DNA of 64,000 nucleotides, taken from contig NZ_PZJP01000004.1 in NCBI RefSeq assembly GCF_003206645.1, positions 273,952-337,951 of the forward strand, read 5' to 3'. Under the pieces are notes generated by a model, which made no database searches, was not told the DNA's origin, and saw only the letters and a program-made list of their open reading frames with translations. Numbering within the stretch: position 1 is the first letter of the stretch; every line of letters begins with the position of its first letter. The stretch is from Salinicola aestuarinus (GTDB lineage: Bacteria; Pseudomonadota; Gammaproteobacteria; Pseudomonadales; Halomonadaceae). Below, piece by piece: positions 40,041 to 51,164 of the stretch. The position numbers and the translations under genes are program-made.

Positions 40041-41534
40041 ATGAGCAAAGAGATACTGCTGGTCGTTGACGCCATCTCTCACGAGAAGAGCGTACCGCGT
40101 GACGTCATCTTCGAGGCCGTCGAGGCTGCACTCGCCAGTGCCTCGCGCAAGCGCTTCGAAGGCGAAGACGTCAGCGTTCGCGTCGAGATCGATCGTCGCA
40201 GCGGCGAGTACGATACGTTCCGCCGCTGGGTCGTGGTCCAGGACGAAGAGTACGTCAGCGAAGATCGCGAGATTCCGCTTTCCGAAGCCGAGCAGCGTGA
40301 TCCCCCGCTGGGATTGGGAGAGGCGGTCGAAGAGCAGATCGAATCGGTCGCTTTTGGCCGCATCGCCGCCCAGACCGCCAAACAGGTCATTGTGCAGAAA
40401 GTGCGCGAAGCCGAGCGGGCCCAGATCGTCAAACAGTACACCGAGCGCGAGGGCGAGCTGGTCGCCGGTATCGTCAAGAAGACGACTCGCGACGGGTTGA
40501 TCATCGACCTCGGCGAGAATGCCGAGGGCTTCCTGCCGCGAGGCGAGATGATCCCCGGTGAGCGCTACCGCATGAACGAGCGGGTGCGCGCACTGCTGTG
40601 GAAGGTCGACGCCGAAGCGAAAGGCTCCCAGCTGATTCTGTCCCGCACGAAGCCGGGCATGCTGGTCGAGCTTTTCAAGATTGAAGTGCCTGAGATCGCC
40701 GAAGAACTGATCGAGATCAAGGGCGCAGCCCGCGATCCTGGCGCACGCGCCAAGATCGCAGTCAAGACCAACGACAAGCGCATCGACCCGGTCGGTGCCT
40801 GTGTCGGCATGCGCGGTTCGCGCGTGCAGGCGGTGTCCAACGAGCTGCGTAACGAGCGCGTGGACATCATTTTGTGGGACGACAACCCCGCCCAGTTGGT
40901 GATCAACGCCATGGCGCCGGCGGAAGTCGCCTCCATCCTCGTTGACGAAGACGCCCATTCGATGGACGTCGCTGTCGGTGAGGATAACCTTGCCCAAGCC
41001 ATCGGTCGTAGCGGCCAGAACGTGCGACTCGCTAGCGAGTTGACCGGTTGGACGCTTAACGTCATGACCGAAGACGAGGCCGAGGGTAAACGCGAGCAGG
41101 AAGTCGACAGCCTGATCGAATATTTCATCAATCATCTCGAGATCGAAGACGAAGTCGCCCGCATCCTGGTCGAGGAAGGGTTTACGACGATCGAAGAGCT
41201 GGCCTACGTGCCGGTCGAAGAGATGCTGGAGATCGAAGATTTCGATGAAGATCTGGTCGAGGAACTGCGAGCGAGGGCCAAGGATGAGTTACTCAACCTG
41301 GCCATTGCCTCGGAAGAGGCGCTTGATGGCGCTCAGCCCGCCGAAGACCTTCTCGCGATGGACGGCATGGAACGCCACCTGGCTTTTGTTCTCGCCAGTC
41401 GTGGCATCGTCACCATGGAGGACCTCGCAGAACAGTCCATCGAGGATTTGAAGGATATCGACGACGTGGACGAGGAGCGCGCAGCGGCACTGATCATGAC
41501 TGCCCGTGCGCCTTGGTTTCAGAGCGAAGAGTAA
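40041..41534 (+). CDS. nusA: Transcription termination/antitermination factor NusA
   Basis: Protein of 497 residues (E. coli 495). N-terminal polymerase-binding domain (1-125), S1 domain (about 135-200, [30 protein letters not shown]), two KH domains ([18 protein letters not shown] and [18 protein letters not shown]), and two acidic C-terminal repeats that bind the polymerase alpha subunit. Confidence 0.98.
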   Translation: MSKEILLVVDAISHEKSVPRDVIFEAVEAALASASRKRFEGEDVSVRVEIDRRSGEYDTFRRWVVVQDEEYVSEDREIPLSEAEQRDPPLGLGEAVEEQIESVAFGRIAAQTAKQVIVQKVREAERAQIVKQYTEREGELVAGIVKKTTRDGLIIDLGENAEGFLPRGEMIPGERYRMNERVRALLWKVDAEAKGSQLILSRTKPGMLVELFKIEVPEIAEELIEIKGAARDPGARAKIAVKTNDKRIDPVGACVGMRGSRVQAVSNELRNERVDIILWDDNPAQLVINAMAPAEVASILVDEDAHSMDVAVGEDNLAQAIGRSGQNVRLASELTGWTLNVMTEDEAEGKREQEVDSLIEYFINHLEIEDEVARILVEEGFTTIEELAYVPVEEMLEIEDFDEDLVEELRARAKDELLNLAIASEEALDGAQPAEDLLAMDGMERHLAFVLASRGIVTMEDLAEQSIEDLKDIDDVDEERAAALIMTARAPWFQSEE

Positions 41535-41561
41535 CGTGGTCACGGGTTCAGGAGGGTCGTA

Positions 41562-44084
41562 ATGTCAGACATGACCGTAAAAGAGTTTGCAGGGAAGGTG
41601 GGGCGCGATGTGTCCCGCCTGCTCGAACAGATGAAGGATGCGGGTCTGCCGCATCAGAAAGAGGGCGACGCTGTCTCCGAAGAGGATAAGCAGCGCCTGC
41701 TCGACCACCTGACCAAGAGTCATGGTGGGGACAAGGGGCCGCGGAACCGCGTTACCCTCACCCGCAACACCCGCAGCAAGATTCGCTCCGGCGAGCGCGG
41801 CAAGACGATTGAGGTGCAGGTGCGCAAGAAGCGTACCTACGTCAAGCGTGACGCCGAGCCCAGCGAAGAGCCGGCGGCGGAAGAGAGCGGTCCGCGTCAG
41901 CTGGTCGGCGATATGGCCGACCAGGCGCAGCAGCAGGCGGAAGAGCAGGCGGCTGCCGCAGCGATCGAAAGTGCCCAGGCCAAAGAGAGTGCCGGTCAGG
42001 CGGTCTCCGACAAGGCTGCTGCACCCGCGCCTCAGCCCAGCGCCCCCGGGGAGAACGTGCCCCAGGAGCCGCAGGTCGAGGACAGCGAGCCGAACTCCAA
42101 CAGCCAGCCCTTCGTCGAAGCGCCGCCGAAAGAGCCCCGCACCGAGAATCGCCGCGCCCATCCCAAGAAGGACAAGGAGCGCGATCAGGATCGTCGCGGA
42201 CGGCGTGACGAGGACGACCGCAACGAGCGTCGTCGCGGTGGCAAGAAGGTCAAGCGCGCGGAGCGTCGTGGCACCCGTCGCGGCGGTCGCAGCGACAACC
42301 AGCACGGTTTCCAGAAGCCGACGCAGCCGATCGTTCGCGAAGTCGCACTGCCGGAGTCGATCAGCGTGGCCGAGCTTGCCGACAAGATGTCGGTGAAGGC
42401 CAACGAAGTGATCAAGGCCATGTTCAACATGGGCGCAGCGGTCACCATCAACCAGACCATCGATCAGGATACTGCCGCGATCGTTGTCGAGGAGATGGGG
42501 CACAAGCCCAAGCTGGTCAAGGAAGATGCGCTCGAGACTGAAGTGCTCCAGAACATCTCCTACGAAGGCAACGAGATTCTGCGGTCGCCGGTCGTCACTG
42601 TCATGGGTCACGTTGACCACGGCAAGACCTCGCTGCTCGACTTCATCCGCCGCACCAAAGTGGCGACGGGCGAAGCCGGCGGCATCACGCAGCACATCGG
42701 CGCCTATCACGTCGAAGGCGAGCATGGCGGCGTCACGTTCCTCGACACGCCGGGTCACGCGGCGTTCACCGCCATGCGTGCCCGCGGTGCCCAGGCGACC
42801 GACGTGGTCATCCTGGTCGTGGCCGCCGATGACGGCGTCATGCCGCAGACCATCGAGGCCGTCGAGCACGCCAAGGCGGCTGGGGTCCAGCTGGTCGTCG
42901 CGATCAACAAGATCGACAAGGACGGCGCCGATCTCGACCGCATCCGCAATGAGCTCTCCCAGCACGGTGTGATTTCCGAAGAGTGGGGCGGCGACACGCA
43001 GTTCGTACCCGTATCGGCGAAAACCGGTGACGGTATCGATCAGCTGCTCGAGTCCGTGCTGCTGGTGTCCGAAGTCCTTGAGCTCAAGGCCGTGCCGGAA
43101 GCCCCGGGCAAGGGCGTGGTCGTCGAATCGCGTCTCGACAAGGGTCGTGGCCCCGTCGCCACGGTGCTGGTCCAGAACGGTACGCTCAAGCGCGGTGACA
43201 TCGTGCTGGCCGGTCTTCACTACGGCCGCGTCCGTGCGTTGACCAACGAGCTCGGCAAGCAGGTCGAAGGCGCCGGTCCGTCCATGCCCGTGGAGATCCA
43301 GGGTCTCGACGGCACGCCGGAAGCCGGTGAAGACTTCATGGTGCTGACTGACGACAAGAAGGCGCGCGAGATCGCCAACTTCCGTCAGGGCAAATATCGT
43401 GAAGTTCGCCTGGCGCGTCAGCAGAAGGCCAAGCTGGAGAACATGTTCAGCCAGATGGGCCAGGACGAGGTCGCCAAGGTCAACATCGTCCTCAAGTCCG
43501 ACGTACAGGGCTCGCTGGAAGCGATTCGTGGCGCGCTCGAAGAGCTCTCCACCGATGAAGTCCAGGTGGCCGTGGTCTCCTCGGGCGTTGGCGGCATTAC
43601 CGGCACCGACGCCAACCTGGCGCTCGCCAGTGAGGCGATCCTGGTCGGCTTCAACGTGCGTGCCGATGCTTCCGCACGAGAGATCGTCGAGCGTGAAGGG
43701 CTGGATCTGCGCTACTACAGCGTCATCTACCAGCTCATCGACGAGGTCAAGCAGGCCATGAGCGGTATGCTGGCGCCCGAATGGCGCGAGCAGATCGTGG
43801 GTATCGCGGAAGTTCGCGATGTCTTCAAGGCACCGAAGATCGGCGCGATCGCGGGCTGCATGGTCGTCGAGGGCACCGTTCACCGCAACAAGAAGATCCG
43901 TGTGTTGCGCGAGAACGTGGTCATCTACGAAGGCGATCTCGAGTCGCTGCGCCGCTTCAAGGACGACGTCAACGAAGTGCGTAACGGCATGGAGTGCGGT
44001 ATCGGCGTGAAGAACTACAACGACGTTCAGGTCGGTGACAAGATCGAGGTCTTCGATCAGGTCAAGGTCGAGCGTACGCTGTAA
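41562..44084 (+). CDS. infB: Translation initiation factor IF-2
   Basis: Protein of 840 residues. An IF2_N domain (1-55) is followed by a long charged linker (about 60-250) rich in Ala/Glu/Arg. The GTPase has P-loop [11 protein letters not shown], switch [10 protein letters not shown] and NKID. C-terminal domains C1 and C2 bind fMet-tRNA, whose gene lies upstream. The usual internal start for a shorter IF-2 form was not examined. Confidence 0.98.
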   Translation: MSDMTVKEFAGKVGRDVSRLLEQMKDAGLPHQKEGDAVSEEDKQRLLDHLTKSHGGDKGPRNRVTLTRNTRSKIRSGERGKTIEVQVRKKRTYVKRDAEPSEEPAAEESGPRQLVGDMADQAQQQAEEQAAAAAIESAQAKESAGQAVSDKAAAPAPQPSAPGENVPQEPQVEDSEPNSNSQPFVEAPPKEPRTENRRAHPKKDKERDQDRRGRRDEDDRNERRRGGKKVKRAERRGTRRGGRSDNQHGFQKPTQPIVREVALPESISVAELADKMSVKANEVIKAMFNMGAAVTINQTIDQDTAAIVVEEMGHKPKLVKEDALETEVLQNISYEGNEILRSPVVTVMGHVDHGKTSLLDFIRRTKVATGEAGGITQHIGAYHVEGEHGGVTFLDTPGHAAFTAMRARGAQATDVVILVVAADDGVMPQTIEAVEHAKAAGVQLVVAINKIDKDGADLDRIRNELSQHGVISEEWGGDTQFVPVSAKTGDGIDQLLESVLLVSEVLELKAVPEAPGKGVVVESRLDKGRGPVATVLVQNGTLKRGDIVLAGLHYGRVRALTNELGKQVEGAGPSMPVEIQGLDGTPEAGEDFMVLTDDKKAREIANFRQGKYREVRLARQQKAKLENMFSQMGQDEVAKVNIVLKSDVQGSLEAIRGALEELSTDEVQVAVVSSGVGGITGTDANLALASEAILVGFNVRADASAREIVEREGLDLRYYSVIYQLIDEVKQAMSGMLAPEWREQIVGIAEVRDVFKAPKIGAIAGCMVVEGTVHRNKKIRVLRENVVIYEGDLESLRRFKDDVNEVRNGMECGIGVKNYNDVQVGDKIEVFDQVKVERTL

Positions 44085-44093
44085 CGCCCTGAT

Positions 44094-44158
44094 CTCTCGT
44101 ACGTTCGCGTACGAGAGGCTCCACGTCGCCGTCTCCCGTGACAGGGAGGCGGCGACGT
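44094..44158 (+). other. Two tandem hairpins between infB and rbfA
   Basis: First: CTCTCGTACG / CGTACGAGAG with a TTCG loop (44094-44117). Second: a 15-bp stem, 44123-44137 with 44144-44158. Neither is followed by T residues. They probably protect or process the operon message rather than terminate it. Confidence 0.65.
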
Positions 44159-44226
44159 CGGTTTGGACGACACCGCGGCACTGCCGCACCGCGAAGCGCG
44201 GCATCTGAAGCCGCAGGACATACGAC

Positions 44227-44664
44227 ATGCGCGAATTCAAACGGACCGATCGAGTTGCCGACCAGCTTCAGCAGGAGCTGGCCGTCCTGATCCAGCGCGA
44301 GATCAAGGATCCGCGCCTGGGGATGATCACGGTCAGCTCGGCGAAGGTGAGCCGCGACCTCGGCTATGCCGATATCTATGTGACCCTGCTGGGCGAGAAC
44401 GATCCGGCCCGCATCAAGGAAAACCTGAGCGTACTCAAGCGCGCCTCGGGTTTTCTGCGTAGCCAGATCGCGCGTCGCATCAAGCTGCGTCACGTGCCGG
44501 AACTGCGTTTTCACTACGACGAAAGCGTCGTGCGGGGGCATCACCTCTCGGCGCTGATCGACGAAGCCGTCGCCAGTGACCATCGTGATGACGCGTCCGA
44601 CGCCGGCGAGTCCGGCGACGAGACCACCGGCGCCTCGCCGAAAGGAGACGAGGAGAGCCGCTGA
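44227..44664 (+). CDS. rbfA: 30S ribosome-binding factor RbfA
   Basis: Protein of 145 residues with a KH-like fold: REFKRTDRVADQLQQELAVLIQREIKDPRLGMITVS, then LRSQIARRIKLRHVPELRFHYDES. It assists 16S maturation. The C-terminus is longer and acidic. Its stop overlaps the truB start (TGATGG). Confidence 0.97.
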   Translation: MREFKRTDRVADQLQQELAVLIQREIKDPRLGMITVSSAKVSRDLGYADIYVTLLGENDPARIKENLSVLKRASGFLRSQIARRIKLRHVPELRFHYDESVVRGHHLSALIDEAVASDHRDDASDAGESGDETTGASPKGDEESR

Positions 44665-45581
44665 TGGCGCGTCGTCGCAAAGGGCTCGCCATCGATGGTG
44701 TGCTGCTGCTGGACAAGGCCCAAGGGGTCTCCAGCAATCACGCCCTGCAGCGAGTCCGGCGCCTATTGCAGGCGCGCAAGGCGGGCCACACCGGTACGCT
44801 CGATCCCATGGCGACCGGTCTGCTGCCGATCTGCCTGGGAGAGGCGACCAAGTTCTCGGCGCACCTGCTGGAGGCCGACAAGGTCTATCGCACACGGGTC
44901 AAGCTGGGCGAGACGACCGATACCGGCGACGCCGACGGCGAGATCATCGAGCGTCATGCGCTACCCGCGAGCCTCGACCGGGCCAGCATCGAAGCCGCGA
45001 TCGCCTCCTTTTGCGGTGAGATCGATCAGGTGCCGCCGATGTATTCGGCGCTGAAGCACGAGGGGCGCAAGCTCTACGAGCTCGCCCGCGAAGGCAAGAC
45101 GATCGAGCGTGCGTCGCGGCGCGTGACGATATATGATATGCGCCCGTTCGACTGGGCGGCGGAGGGCTTCTGGCTCGAGGTGCGCTGCAGCAAGGGCACC
45201 TACATCCGCACGCTGGCCGAGGACATCGGCCGATCGCTGGGCGTCGGTGCGCACATCACGGCGCTCGAGCGGCTGGAAACCGGCCCGTTCGATAGCCAGC
45301 AGCGACTCTCTTTCGAGTCACTCGAGTCGATGAGCGAGGAGGAACGACTGGCGCAGCTGATGCCGGTCGACGTCCTGCTGAAGCATCTGCCGGCGATTGA
45401 GGTCGATGACGATATCGCCAGACGGCTGCTGTTGGGCCAACGAGCCGAGGTCGACGAAACCTCGCTCGCGCCGGGCGCCGCGGCAAGACTTTACTGCGAC
45501 GAGTCCTTTCTGGGACTCGTCGAGTCGACCCAGCCAGGGGAGATCGCTCCCAAACGGCTGATCGACACGGCGACGCGCTGA
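44664..45581 (+). CDS. truB: tRNA pseudouridine-55 synthase TruB
   Basis: Protein of 305 residues. The catalytic Asp is residue 47 in [14 protein letters not shown]; other conserved parts are [18 protein letters not shown] and [15 protein letters not shown]; a C-terminal PUA-like region follows. Coupled to rbfA by a 1-base overlap. Confidence 0.97.
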   Translation: MARRRKGLAIDGVLLLDKAQGVSSNHALQRVRRLLQARKAGHTGTLDPMATGLLPICLGEATKFSAHLLEADKVYRTRVKLGETTDTGDADGEIIERHALPASLDRASIEAAIASFCGEIDQVPPMYSALKHEGRKLYELAREGKTIERASRRVTIYDMRPFDWAAEGFWLEVRCSKGTYIRTLAEDIGRSLGVGAHITALERLETGPFDSQQRLSFESLESMSEEERLAQLMPVDVLLKHLPAIEVDDDIARRLLLGQRAEVDETSLAPGAAARLYCDESFLGLVESTQPGEIAPKRLIDTATR

Positions 45582-45693
45582 GCGCGACGTCGACCCCCAG
45601 GGTCGGGCTTGCCCGATCCATGACGCGAGAGACTGCAAATATGCGTGGTCTCCGACATTCATCACTCAAGCATATTGCTTAGGAGAGTGTTTC

Positions 45694-45963
45694 ATGGCAC
45701 TGACTGCCGAAAAGAAAGCCGAAATCGTCAAAGAGTACGGCCAGGGCGAAAACGACACCGGTTCCCCGGAAGTCCAGGTTGCACTGCTGTCCGCCAACAT
45801 CGACGGCCTGCAGAGCCACTTCAAGGGCCACAAGCAGGATCACCACTCCCGTCGTGGCCTGATCCGCATGGTTAACCAGCGTCGTAAACTGCTGGACTAC
45901 CTGAAGGCCAAGAACTTCGAGCGTTACCAGTCGCTGATCCAGCGTCTCGGTCTTCGCCGCTGA
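45694..45963 (+). CDS. rpsO: 30S ribosomal protein S15
   Basis: Protein of 89 residues, standard length: [34 protein letters not shown] and the C-terminal [28 protein letters not shown] precedes ATG. A strong terminator separates it from pnp. Confidence 0.98.
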   Translation: MALTAEKKAEIVKEYGQGENDTGSPEVQVALLSANIDGLQSHFKGHKQDHHSRRGLIRMVNQRRKLLDYLKAKNFERYQSLIQRLGLRR

Positions 45964-46000
45964 GCCACGCGTCGATTCGATCGACGCCGTGTGCCGAGAA

Positions 46001-46034
46001 ACAAGCAGCCCCTTGCGGGCTGCTTGTTTTTTTT
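46001..46034 (+). terminator. Terminator after rpsO
   Basis: ACAAGCAGCCC / GGGCTGCTTGT hairpin with a run of eight T. Confidence 0.93.
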
Positions 46035-46167
46035 ATGCCTGTCATTTGGCGCCTGTCATTGGGTGCAGCGACGCCACCGGCGCATCGCTAGCCGTTGCTG
46101 ACGCTAACGCCTAGAATGGTCGCCACGACTAAAGATCCCAACGAATTCGACAAGTAAAGGAAAGCCT

Positions 46168-48297
46168 GTGAATCCGGTTCAGAAAACGTTCCAGTACGGT
46201 TCCAGTACCGTCACTATCGAGACGGGGCGCATCGCCCGTCAGGCCAGCGGTGCCGTGCTGGTCACCATGGAAGACACCGTGGTGCTCTGCACCGTGGTCG
46301 GCCGCAAGGACCTCAAGCCCGGCCAGGACTTCTTCCCGCTCTCCGTGCACTATCAAGAGAAGACCTACGCGGTCGGCAAGATCCCCGGTGGCTTCTTCAA
46401 GCGCGAAGGCCGCCCCACCGAGAAAGAGACCCTCACCTCGCGGCTGATTGACCGCCCGATTCGTCCGCTCTTTCCCAAGGGCTTCATGAACGAAGTCCAG
46501 GTCATCTGTACCGTGCTCTCCACCGACCGTAACCAGGATCCGGACATCGCGGCGATGATCGGGACTTCGGCCGCGCTGTCGATCTCCGGGCTGCCGTTCA
46601 ACGGGCCGATCGGCGCTGCGCGTGTCGGCTTCAACGAGTCGCAGGGCTACTTCCTCAATCCCAAGGTGGACGAGCTACCGACTTCCGAGCTCAACATGGT
46701 CGTTGCCGGTACCGACAAGGCCGTGCTGATGGTCGAGTCCGAAGCCAAGGAACTGAGCGAAGACGAAATGCTCGGCGCCGTGCTTTACGCCCACCAGGAG
46801 ATGCAGGTCGTCGTCGAGGCGATCAAGGCGTTTACCAGCGAAGCGGGCAAGCCGCGCTGGGACTGGCAGCCGGCAGCAGAAAATGCCGAGCTCAAAGCCG
46901 CGATGGCGTCCAGCTACGGAACCGCCGTGGGTGAGGCCTACCGGATCACCGACAAGATGGCGCGTCAGGATGCGCTGTCCCAGATCCGCGCGCAGGCGCT
47001 CGAGGAACTTGCCAGCGGCGAGAGCCCGCGCTTCAGCAAGGATGAAGTCTCCGGGGCGCTCGCCAGCCTCGAGAAGAAGACCGTGCGCAGCCGCGTCGTC
47101 GCCGGCGAGCCGCGTATCGATGGCCGCGATCACAAGACCGTGCGTCCGCTCGACGTCAGCGTCGGCGTGCTGCCGCGCACCCACGGCTCCGCGCTCTTCA
47201 CCCGTGGCGAGACGCAGGCCGTGGTCGCGGCGACGCTGGGCACGCTCCGCGATGCGCAGCTGATCGAGTCGCTCGAAGGCGAGACCAAGGATCGCTTCCT
47301 GCTGCACTACAACTTCCCCCCGTACAGCGTTGGCGAAGCCGGCTTCATGGGCGGGCCCAAGCGTCGTGAAATCGGCCACGGCCGACTGGCGCGTCGCGGC
47401 GTGCAGGCGATGCTGCCGAACGAGGACGACTTCCCGTACACCATCCGCGTGGTGTCCGAGATCACCGAGTCCAATGGCTCGAGCTCCATGGCCTCCGTCT
47501 GCGGCACGTCGCTGGCATTGATGGACGCCGGCGTGCCGATCAAGGCGCCGGTGGCCGGGATCGCCATGGGTCTGGTGAAGGACGACGACGGTTTCGCCGT
47601 GCTGACCGATATCCTGGGTGACGAGGATCACCTCGGCGACATGGACTTCAAGGTGGCCGGTTCCGCTGCCGGCGTGACCGCGCTGCAGATGGACATCAAG
47701 ATCGAGGGCATCAACGAGGAGATCATGGAGACTGCGCTGCAGCAGGCTCACGACGCTCGCCTCCAGATCCTCGACAAGATGAACGCCGTCATCAACCAGA
47801 GCCGTACGGAAGTCTCCGAGCACGCGCCGGCCATGCAGACGATCAAGATCAACTCGGACAAGATCCGCGACGTGATCGGCAAGGGTGGCGCCACCATTCG
47901 CCAGATCTGTGAAGATACCGGTGCCTCCATCGATATCGACGACGACGGTACCGTGCGCATCTACGCCGAAGACCGCGCCGCCGCCAAGCGTGCCATCGAC
48001 ACCGTGCTGGCGATCACCGCTGAAGCGGAGATCGGCAAGCTCTACCGCGGCAAGGTCGTTCGACTCGCCGACTTCGGCGCCTTCGTCAACTTCATGCCGG
48101 GTACCGACGGGCTGGTCCATATCTCCCAGATCGTTCCCGAGCGTGTCAACGACGTGAAGGACTACCTGAGCGAAGGCCAGGAAGTGACGGTCAAAGTGCT
48201 CGATATCGACAACCGCAACCGTGTGAAGCTCTCTATCAAGGAGATCACGCCGGAAGAGAAAGCGGCTTTCGAAGCCTCTCTCGAAACGAGCGAGTGA
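46168..48297 (+). CDS. pnp: Polyribonucleotide nucleotidyltransferase (PNPase)
   Basis: Protein of 709 residues, a 3'-5' phosphorolytic exonuclease of the RNA degradosome. Two RNase PH domains are joined by a helical linker, followed by KH ([29 protein letters not shown]) and S1 ([28 protein letters not shown]) domains. The 130-base leader after the rpsO terminator is where PNPase is autoregulated in E. coli; no structure was assigned. Confidence 0.98.
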   Translation: MNPVQKTFQYGSSTVTIETGRIARQASGAVLVTMEDTVVLCTVVGRKDLKPGQDFFPLSVHYQEKTYAVGKIPGGFFKREGRPTEKETLTSRLIDRPIRPLFPKGFMNEVQVICTVLSTDRNQDPDIAAMIGTSAALSISGLPFNGPIGAARVGFNESQGYFLNPKVDELPTSELNMVVAGTDKAVLMVESEAKELSEDEMLGAVLYAHQEMQVVVEAIKAFTSEAGKPRWDWQPAAENAELKAAMASSYGTAVGEAYRITDKMARQDALSQIRAQALEELASGESPRFSKDEVSGALASLEKKTVRSRVVAGEPRIDGRDHKTVRPLDVSVGVLPRTHGSALFTRGETQAVVAATLGTLRDAQLIESLEGETKDRFLLHYNFPPYSVGEAGFMGGPKRREIGHGRLARRGVQAMLPNEDDFPYTIRVVSEITESNGSSSMASVCGTSLALMDAGVPIKAPVAGIAMGLVKDDDGFAVLTDILGDEDHLGDMDFKVAGSAAGVTALQMDIKIEGINEEIMETALQQAHDARLQILDKMNAVINQSRTEVSEHAPAMQTIKINSDKIRDVIGKGGATIRQICEDTGASIDIDDDGTVRIYAEDRAAAKRAIDTVLAITAEAEIGKLYRGKVVRLADFGAFVNFMPGTDGLVHISQIVPERVNDVKDYLSEGQEVTVKVLDIDNRNRVKLSIKEITPEEKAAFEASLETSE

Positions 48298-48395
48298 GCC
48301 GGCTGGTGAGTGCGGTTGGCGGGCAGCGCCCGCCGATCGCCCTCACCGCTGACTGGCCGTGTCCGGTCGATACCCCGACCTGATATCGCTGAATG

Positions 48396-48431
48396 AACGC
48401 CCGATCGGCAGCCGCCGGTCGGGCGTTTTTT
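48396..48431 (+). terminator. Terminator after pnp
   Basis: AACGCCCGA / TCGGGCGTT outer stem with a GC-rich inner stem and seven T. Confidence 0.88.
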
Positions 48432-48508
48432 TATGCGCCGTCGGCGGCGGTCTCACCGTGGCTCGGCCAGCGGCTGGCCTGGATCGATACGCCACGCCGT
48501 TGCCAGCG

Positions 48509-49537
48509 CTAGTGAGCCAGTGCCGGGCGTGGCTGTCGTTCCGGTAGCCAGCGCTTGAGTCCACGCGAGAGGCGTTTCTCCACCAGCTCGTAGCTCAGCC
48601 AGGAGAGCAGGGCGATCAGCGGTACGCAGAGCGCCAGCGCCGGGTAGGGGTTGAGTCCGAAGCGCTGGGTCAGCAGATAGTGGCCCGGCCACAGCACCAG
48701 GATATGGATCAGATAGGTCGAGTAGGACCAGTCGCCCACCGCCTTGAAGAACCGGTGGCCGCCGATGCGCGACTCGAGCCCGATGACCGCGATCACCAGT
48801 AGCGCACTCGGCAGGCCCCAGCCCACAAACCGCAGGGCGCCGGGGGGGTCGTTGAAGAGCAGGATGGTTCCCAGACTCGCGGCGATCGCCAGCGGTGGCC
48901 AGAATCGACCCTCGGGCAGACCCCGGCGCGCGTGGATCACGCCGAGGCCGACGCCGAGCAGAAACTCGAAAATGATCGGGTCGGTGTAGAAACTGCTGAG
49001 AAACGGCTGGTGCGCGAACAGCGTATTGATCGCGATGATCGAGAGTACCACCGCCCATAGACGGTAGCGTCGACCGAGCGTCAGCGACAGCGCGAATACT
49101 AGATAGAAGAGCATCTCGAAATTGAGTGTCCAGCCTACCGGCAGAATGGGGTAGTAGCCGTAGCCGGCCGGGTTCTCCGCCGGGATGAACAGCAGTGACT
49201 TCAGCAGTCCCGTGACGCTGAAGGCGTACTCCGGCATGACATCACTGGCAAAAACGATGACCAGCGCGGTGATCGCCGTGTAGAGCCAGTAGGCGGGGGC
49301 GACGCGGATGAACCGGTGGATCAGAAAGCGCGGCGAGGAGAGTCGCTTGCCCTGGGTCGAGACCGTGATCACGAAGCCGCTGATCACGAAAAAGATATCC
49401 ACACCCACTTGGCCGCGGGTGGAGAAGAGCGCCTCGACCCAGTTACTGGCCTCGAAGCTGAAAAAAACCTGCATGAAGTGGTGGAAAACGACCACCCAGG
49501 CAGCCAGAGCGCGGAGCGCCTGCACGGAGATGAGCAT
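48509..49537 (-). CDS. Membrane acyltransferase, OafA/YrhL (acyltransferase 3) family
   Basis: Protein of 342 residues with about ten membrane helices. Family marks are the N-terminal SVQALRALAAWVVVFHHF (catalytic His-type R/H), GVDIFFVISGFVI, and RFIRVAPAYW. Such enzymes acetylate or acylate surface polysaccharides or lipids. ATG 49537 fits the family start; an eight-codon longer frame exists. Convergent with pnp, not obviously linked to its neighbours. Confidence 0.85.
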   Translation of the reverse strand: MLISVQALRALAAWVVVFHHFMQVFFSFEASNWVEALFSTRGQVGVDIFFVISGFVITVSTQGKRLSSPRFLIHRFIRVAPAYWLYTAITALVIVFASDVMPEYAFSVTGLLKSLLFIPAENPAGYGYYPILPVGWTLNFEMLFYLVFALSLTLGRRYRLWAVVLSIIAINTLFAHQPFLSSFYTDPIIFEFLLGVGLGVIHARRGLPEGRFWPPLAIAASLGTILLFNDPPGALRFVGWGLPSALLVIAVIGLESRIGGHRFFKAVGDWSYSTYLIHILVLWPGHYLLTQRFGLNPYPALALCVPLIALLSWLSYELVEKRLSRGLKRWLPERQPRPALAH

Positions 49538-49673
49538 TGCGAAGAACCCTTGCCGAGCCAACCAAAGACAGTGACTCAGAAGGGTTATCGAAGAGAAAGT
49601 TCGCCGCTATGACAGAACGTTACGCGAAAACCGCAGGGGCTTCACAAGCGCGGTGCCGCCAGGGTGCGTCTGG

Positions 49674-50630
49674 CTAGACCTTGCGCAGCGCGACCTGCTC
49701 GACCAAGTGATCAGCCCCTTTGCGCAGAATCAGATCGGCCCTGGGGCGGGTCGGCAGAATGTTCTCGCGCAGGTTGCGACGGTTGATATCCCGCCAGAGA
49801 CCTTCTGCAATGCCTACCGCTTCGCGCTCTTCGATCTGGGCGTAGCGGTGGAAGAACGACGCGGGGTCCTGGAAGGCCGTTTCGCGCAGCAGACGAAAGC
49901 GCTCGAGATACCAGTGGTGAATGTGGTCCTCATCGGCGTCGATGTAGAGCGAGAAGTCGAAGAAATCGGAGACGAAGGGCACCATCTTGCCGTCTTCCGG
50001 CAGGTCGCGAACCTGAAGGACATTGATGCCCTCGACGATCAGGATGTCGGGACGGTCGACCGTCTGAAATTCGTTGTCGCGAACATCGTAGGTCAAATGC
50101 GAGTAGAGCGGTGCCTGGACGTTGCGAACGCCCGCCTTGATCCAGGAAAGAAAGCGCAGCAGGGCCCCGATGTCGTAGCTCTCGGGAAAGCCCTTGCGCG
50201 TCATCAGGCCTTTTTCCTTGAGCACGGCGTTGGCATAGAGAAAGCCATCGGTGGTGACGAGATCGACCTTCGGGCTCGAGGGCCAGCGGGCAAGCAGCTC
50301 CTGCAGGATGCGCGAGGTGGTCGATTTTCCCACGGCTACTGAGCCGGCAATCCCGATGATGAACGGCGTCTTCTGCGTATCATCGATGTCGAGAAAGCGT
50401 TTGCGCTGCGCGTAGAGCTGCTGGCTCGCCTCGACGTAGGAGGAGAGCAGGCGTGACAGCGACAGGTAGATCCGCGTGACCTCGTCGAGATCGATAGGGT
50501 CGTTGAGCGATCGCAGCCGCTGAACCTCTTCTGACGCGAGTGTCAGCGGCGTGTCGGCGCGAAAACGTGACCACTGCTCGACGGTGTAGAACTGGTAGGG
50601 CGAGAAGGGGTCCGGCCGCAATTGATTCAT
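49674..50630 (-). CDS. coaA: Pantothenate kinase type I
   Basis: Protein of 318 residues (E. coli 316). P-loop [15 protein letters not shown] near residue 100 and the later VEGINVLQ segment are typical of CoaA, the feedback-regulated first step from pantothenate to CoA. It lies downstream of panB-panC, which make pantothenate. Confidence 0.96.
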   Translation of the reverse strand: MNQLRPDPFSPYQFYTVEQWSRFRADTPLTLASEEVQRLRSLNDPIDLDEVTRIYLSLSRLLSSYVEASQQLYAQRKRFLDIDDTQKTPFIIGIAGSVAVGKSTTSRILQELLARWPSSPKVDLVTTDGFLYANAVLKEKGLMTRKGFPESYDIGALLRFLSWIKAGVRNVQAPLYSHLTYDVRDNEFQTVDRPDILIVEGINVLQVRDLPEDGKMVPFVSDFFDFSLYIDADEDHIHHWYLERFRLLRETAFQDPASFFHRYAQIEEREAVGIAEGLWRDINRRNLRENILPTRPRADLILRKGADHLVEQVALRKV

Positions 50631-50639
50631 GACGTGTCT

Positions 50640-51164
50640 CTAGCCGTGGGAATCGGGCAGGGAGTCGGCCCGGGCATCATTGTCCGGATTGTCGGACGGC
50701 TCGGCAAATAGCGTGAGCCGCATGGGCACTACGCCGCGGGCGTCGCATTCCCCGGCACGACGAAAGCCGAGCTGTCGGTAGAGCGCGACGGCCGGTGCGT
50801 TATCGGTGAAGACGTTGAGCGTGAACCGCATGGCGCCACGCTGTCGCCCCTCATTGATGAGCCCTTCGCAGAGACGTCGACCGAGACCTTGGCCCCGCTC
50901 GGTAGGCGCAACGATCAGTCGGGCCAGGTGATAGTGGTGTGGCGCTCGCGGCGAGAGCTGACCGAAGGCGAGAGGGGCTCCCTCCCGTTTGAGACAGTAG
51001 GAGAGCAGCGTGCCAGCACCGATCGCTTGCCATAGTCGATCGGCCTCGAGTGGCCAGTCGACACCGGGACCGGCCCAGCGTTCCAGTGCCGTCGCTGATT
51101 CCACCCATCCCGAGACCGTCGCAAGATCCGGCGGCAGCGCCGCCCGCCACTCGAGCTCAGCCAT
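50640..51164 (-). CDS. GNAT family N-acetyltransferase
   Basis: Protein of 174 residues; acetyl-CoA binding motif RLIVAPTERGQGLGRRLCEGLI, and the C-terminal NAPAVALYRQLGFRRAG. Start at ATG 51164, overlapping the panC stop by 8 bases, so it is cotranslated with pantothenate genes and followed by coaA. It does not look like PanZ, the short GNAT activator of PanD. Substrate unknown. Confidence 0.85.
   Translation of the reverse strand: MAELEWRAALPPDLATVSGWVESATALERWAGPGVDWPLEADRLWQAIGAGTLLSYCLKREGAPLAFGQLSPRAPHHYHLARLIVAPTERGQGLGRRLCEGLINEGRQRGAMRFTLNVFTDNAPAVALYRQLGFRRAGECDARGVVPMRLTLFAEPSDNPDNDARADSLPDSHG

Noticed and set aside
41565..44240. 891-codon open frame opposite infB
   Set aside because: Shadow of infB; no domain, and rbfA and its leader overlap it.
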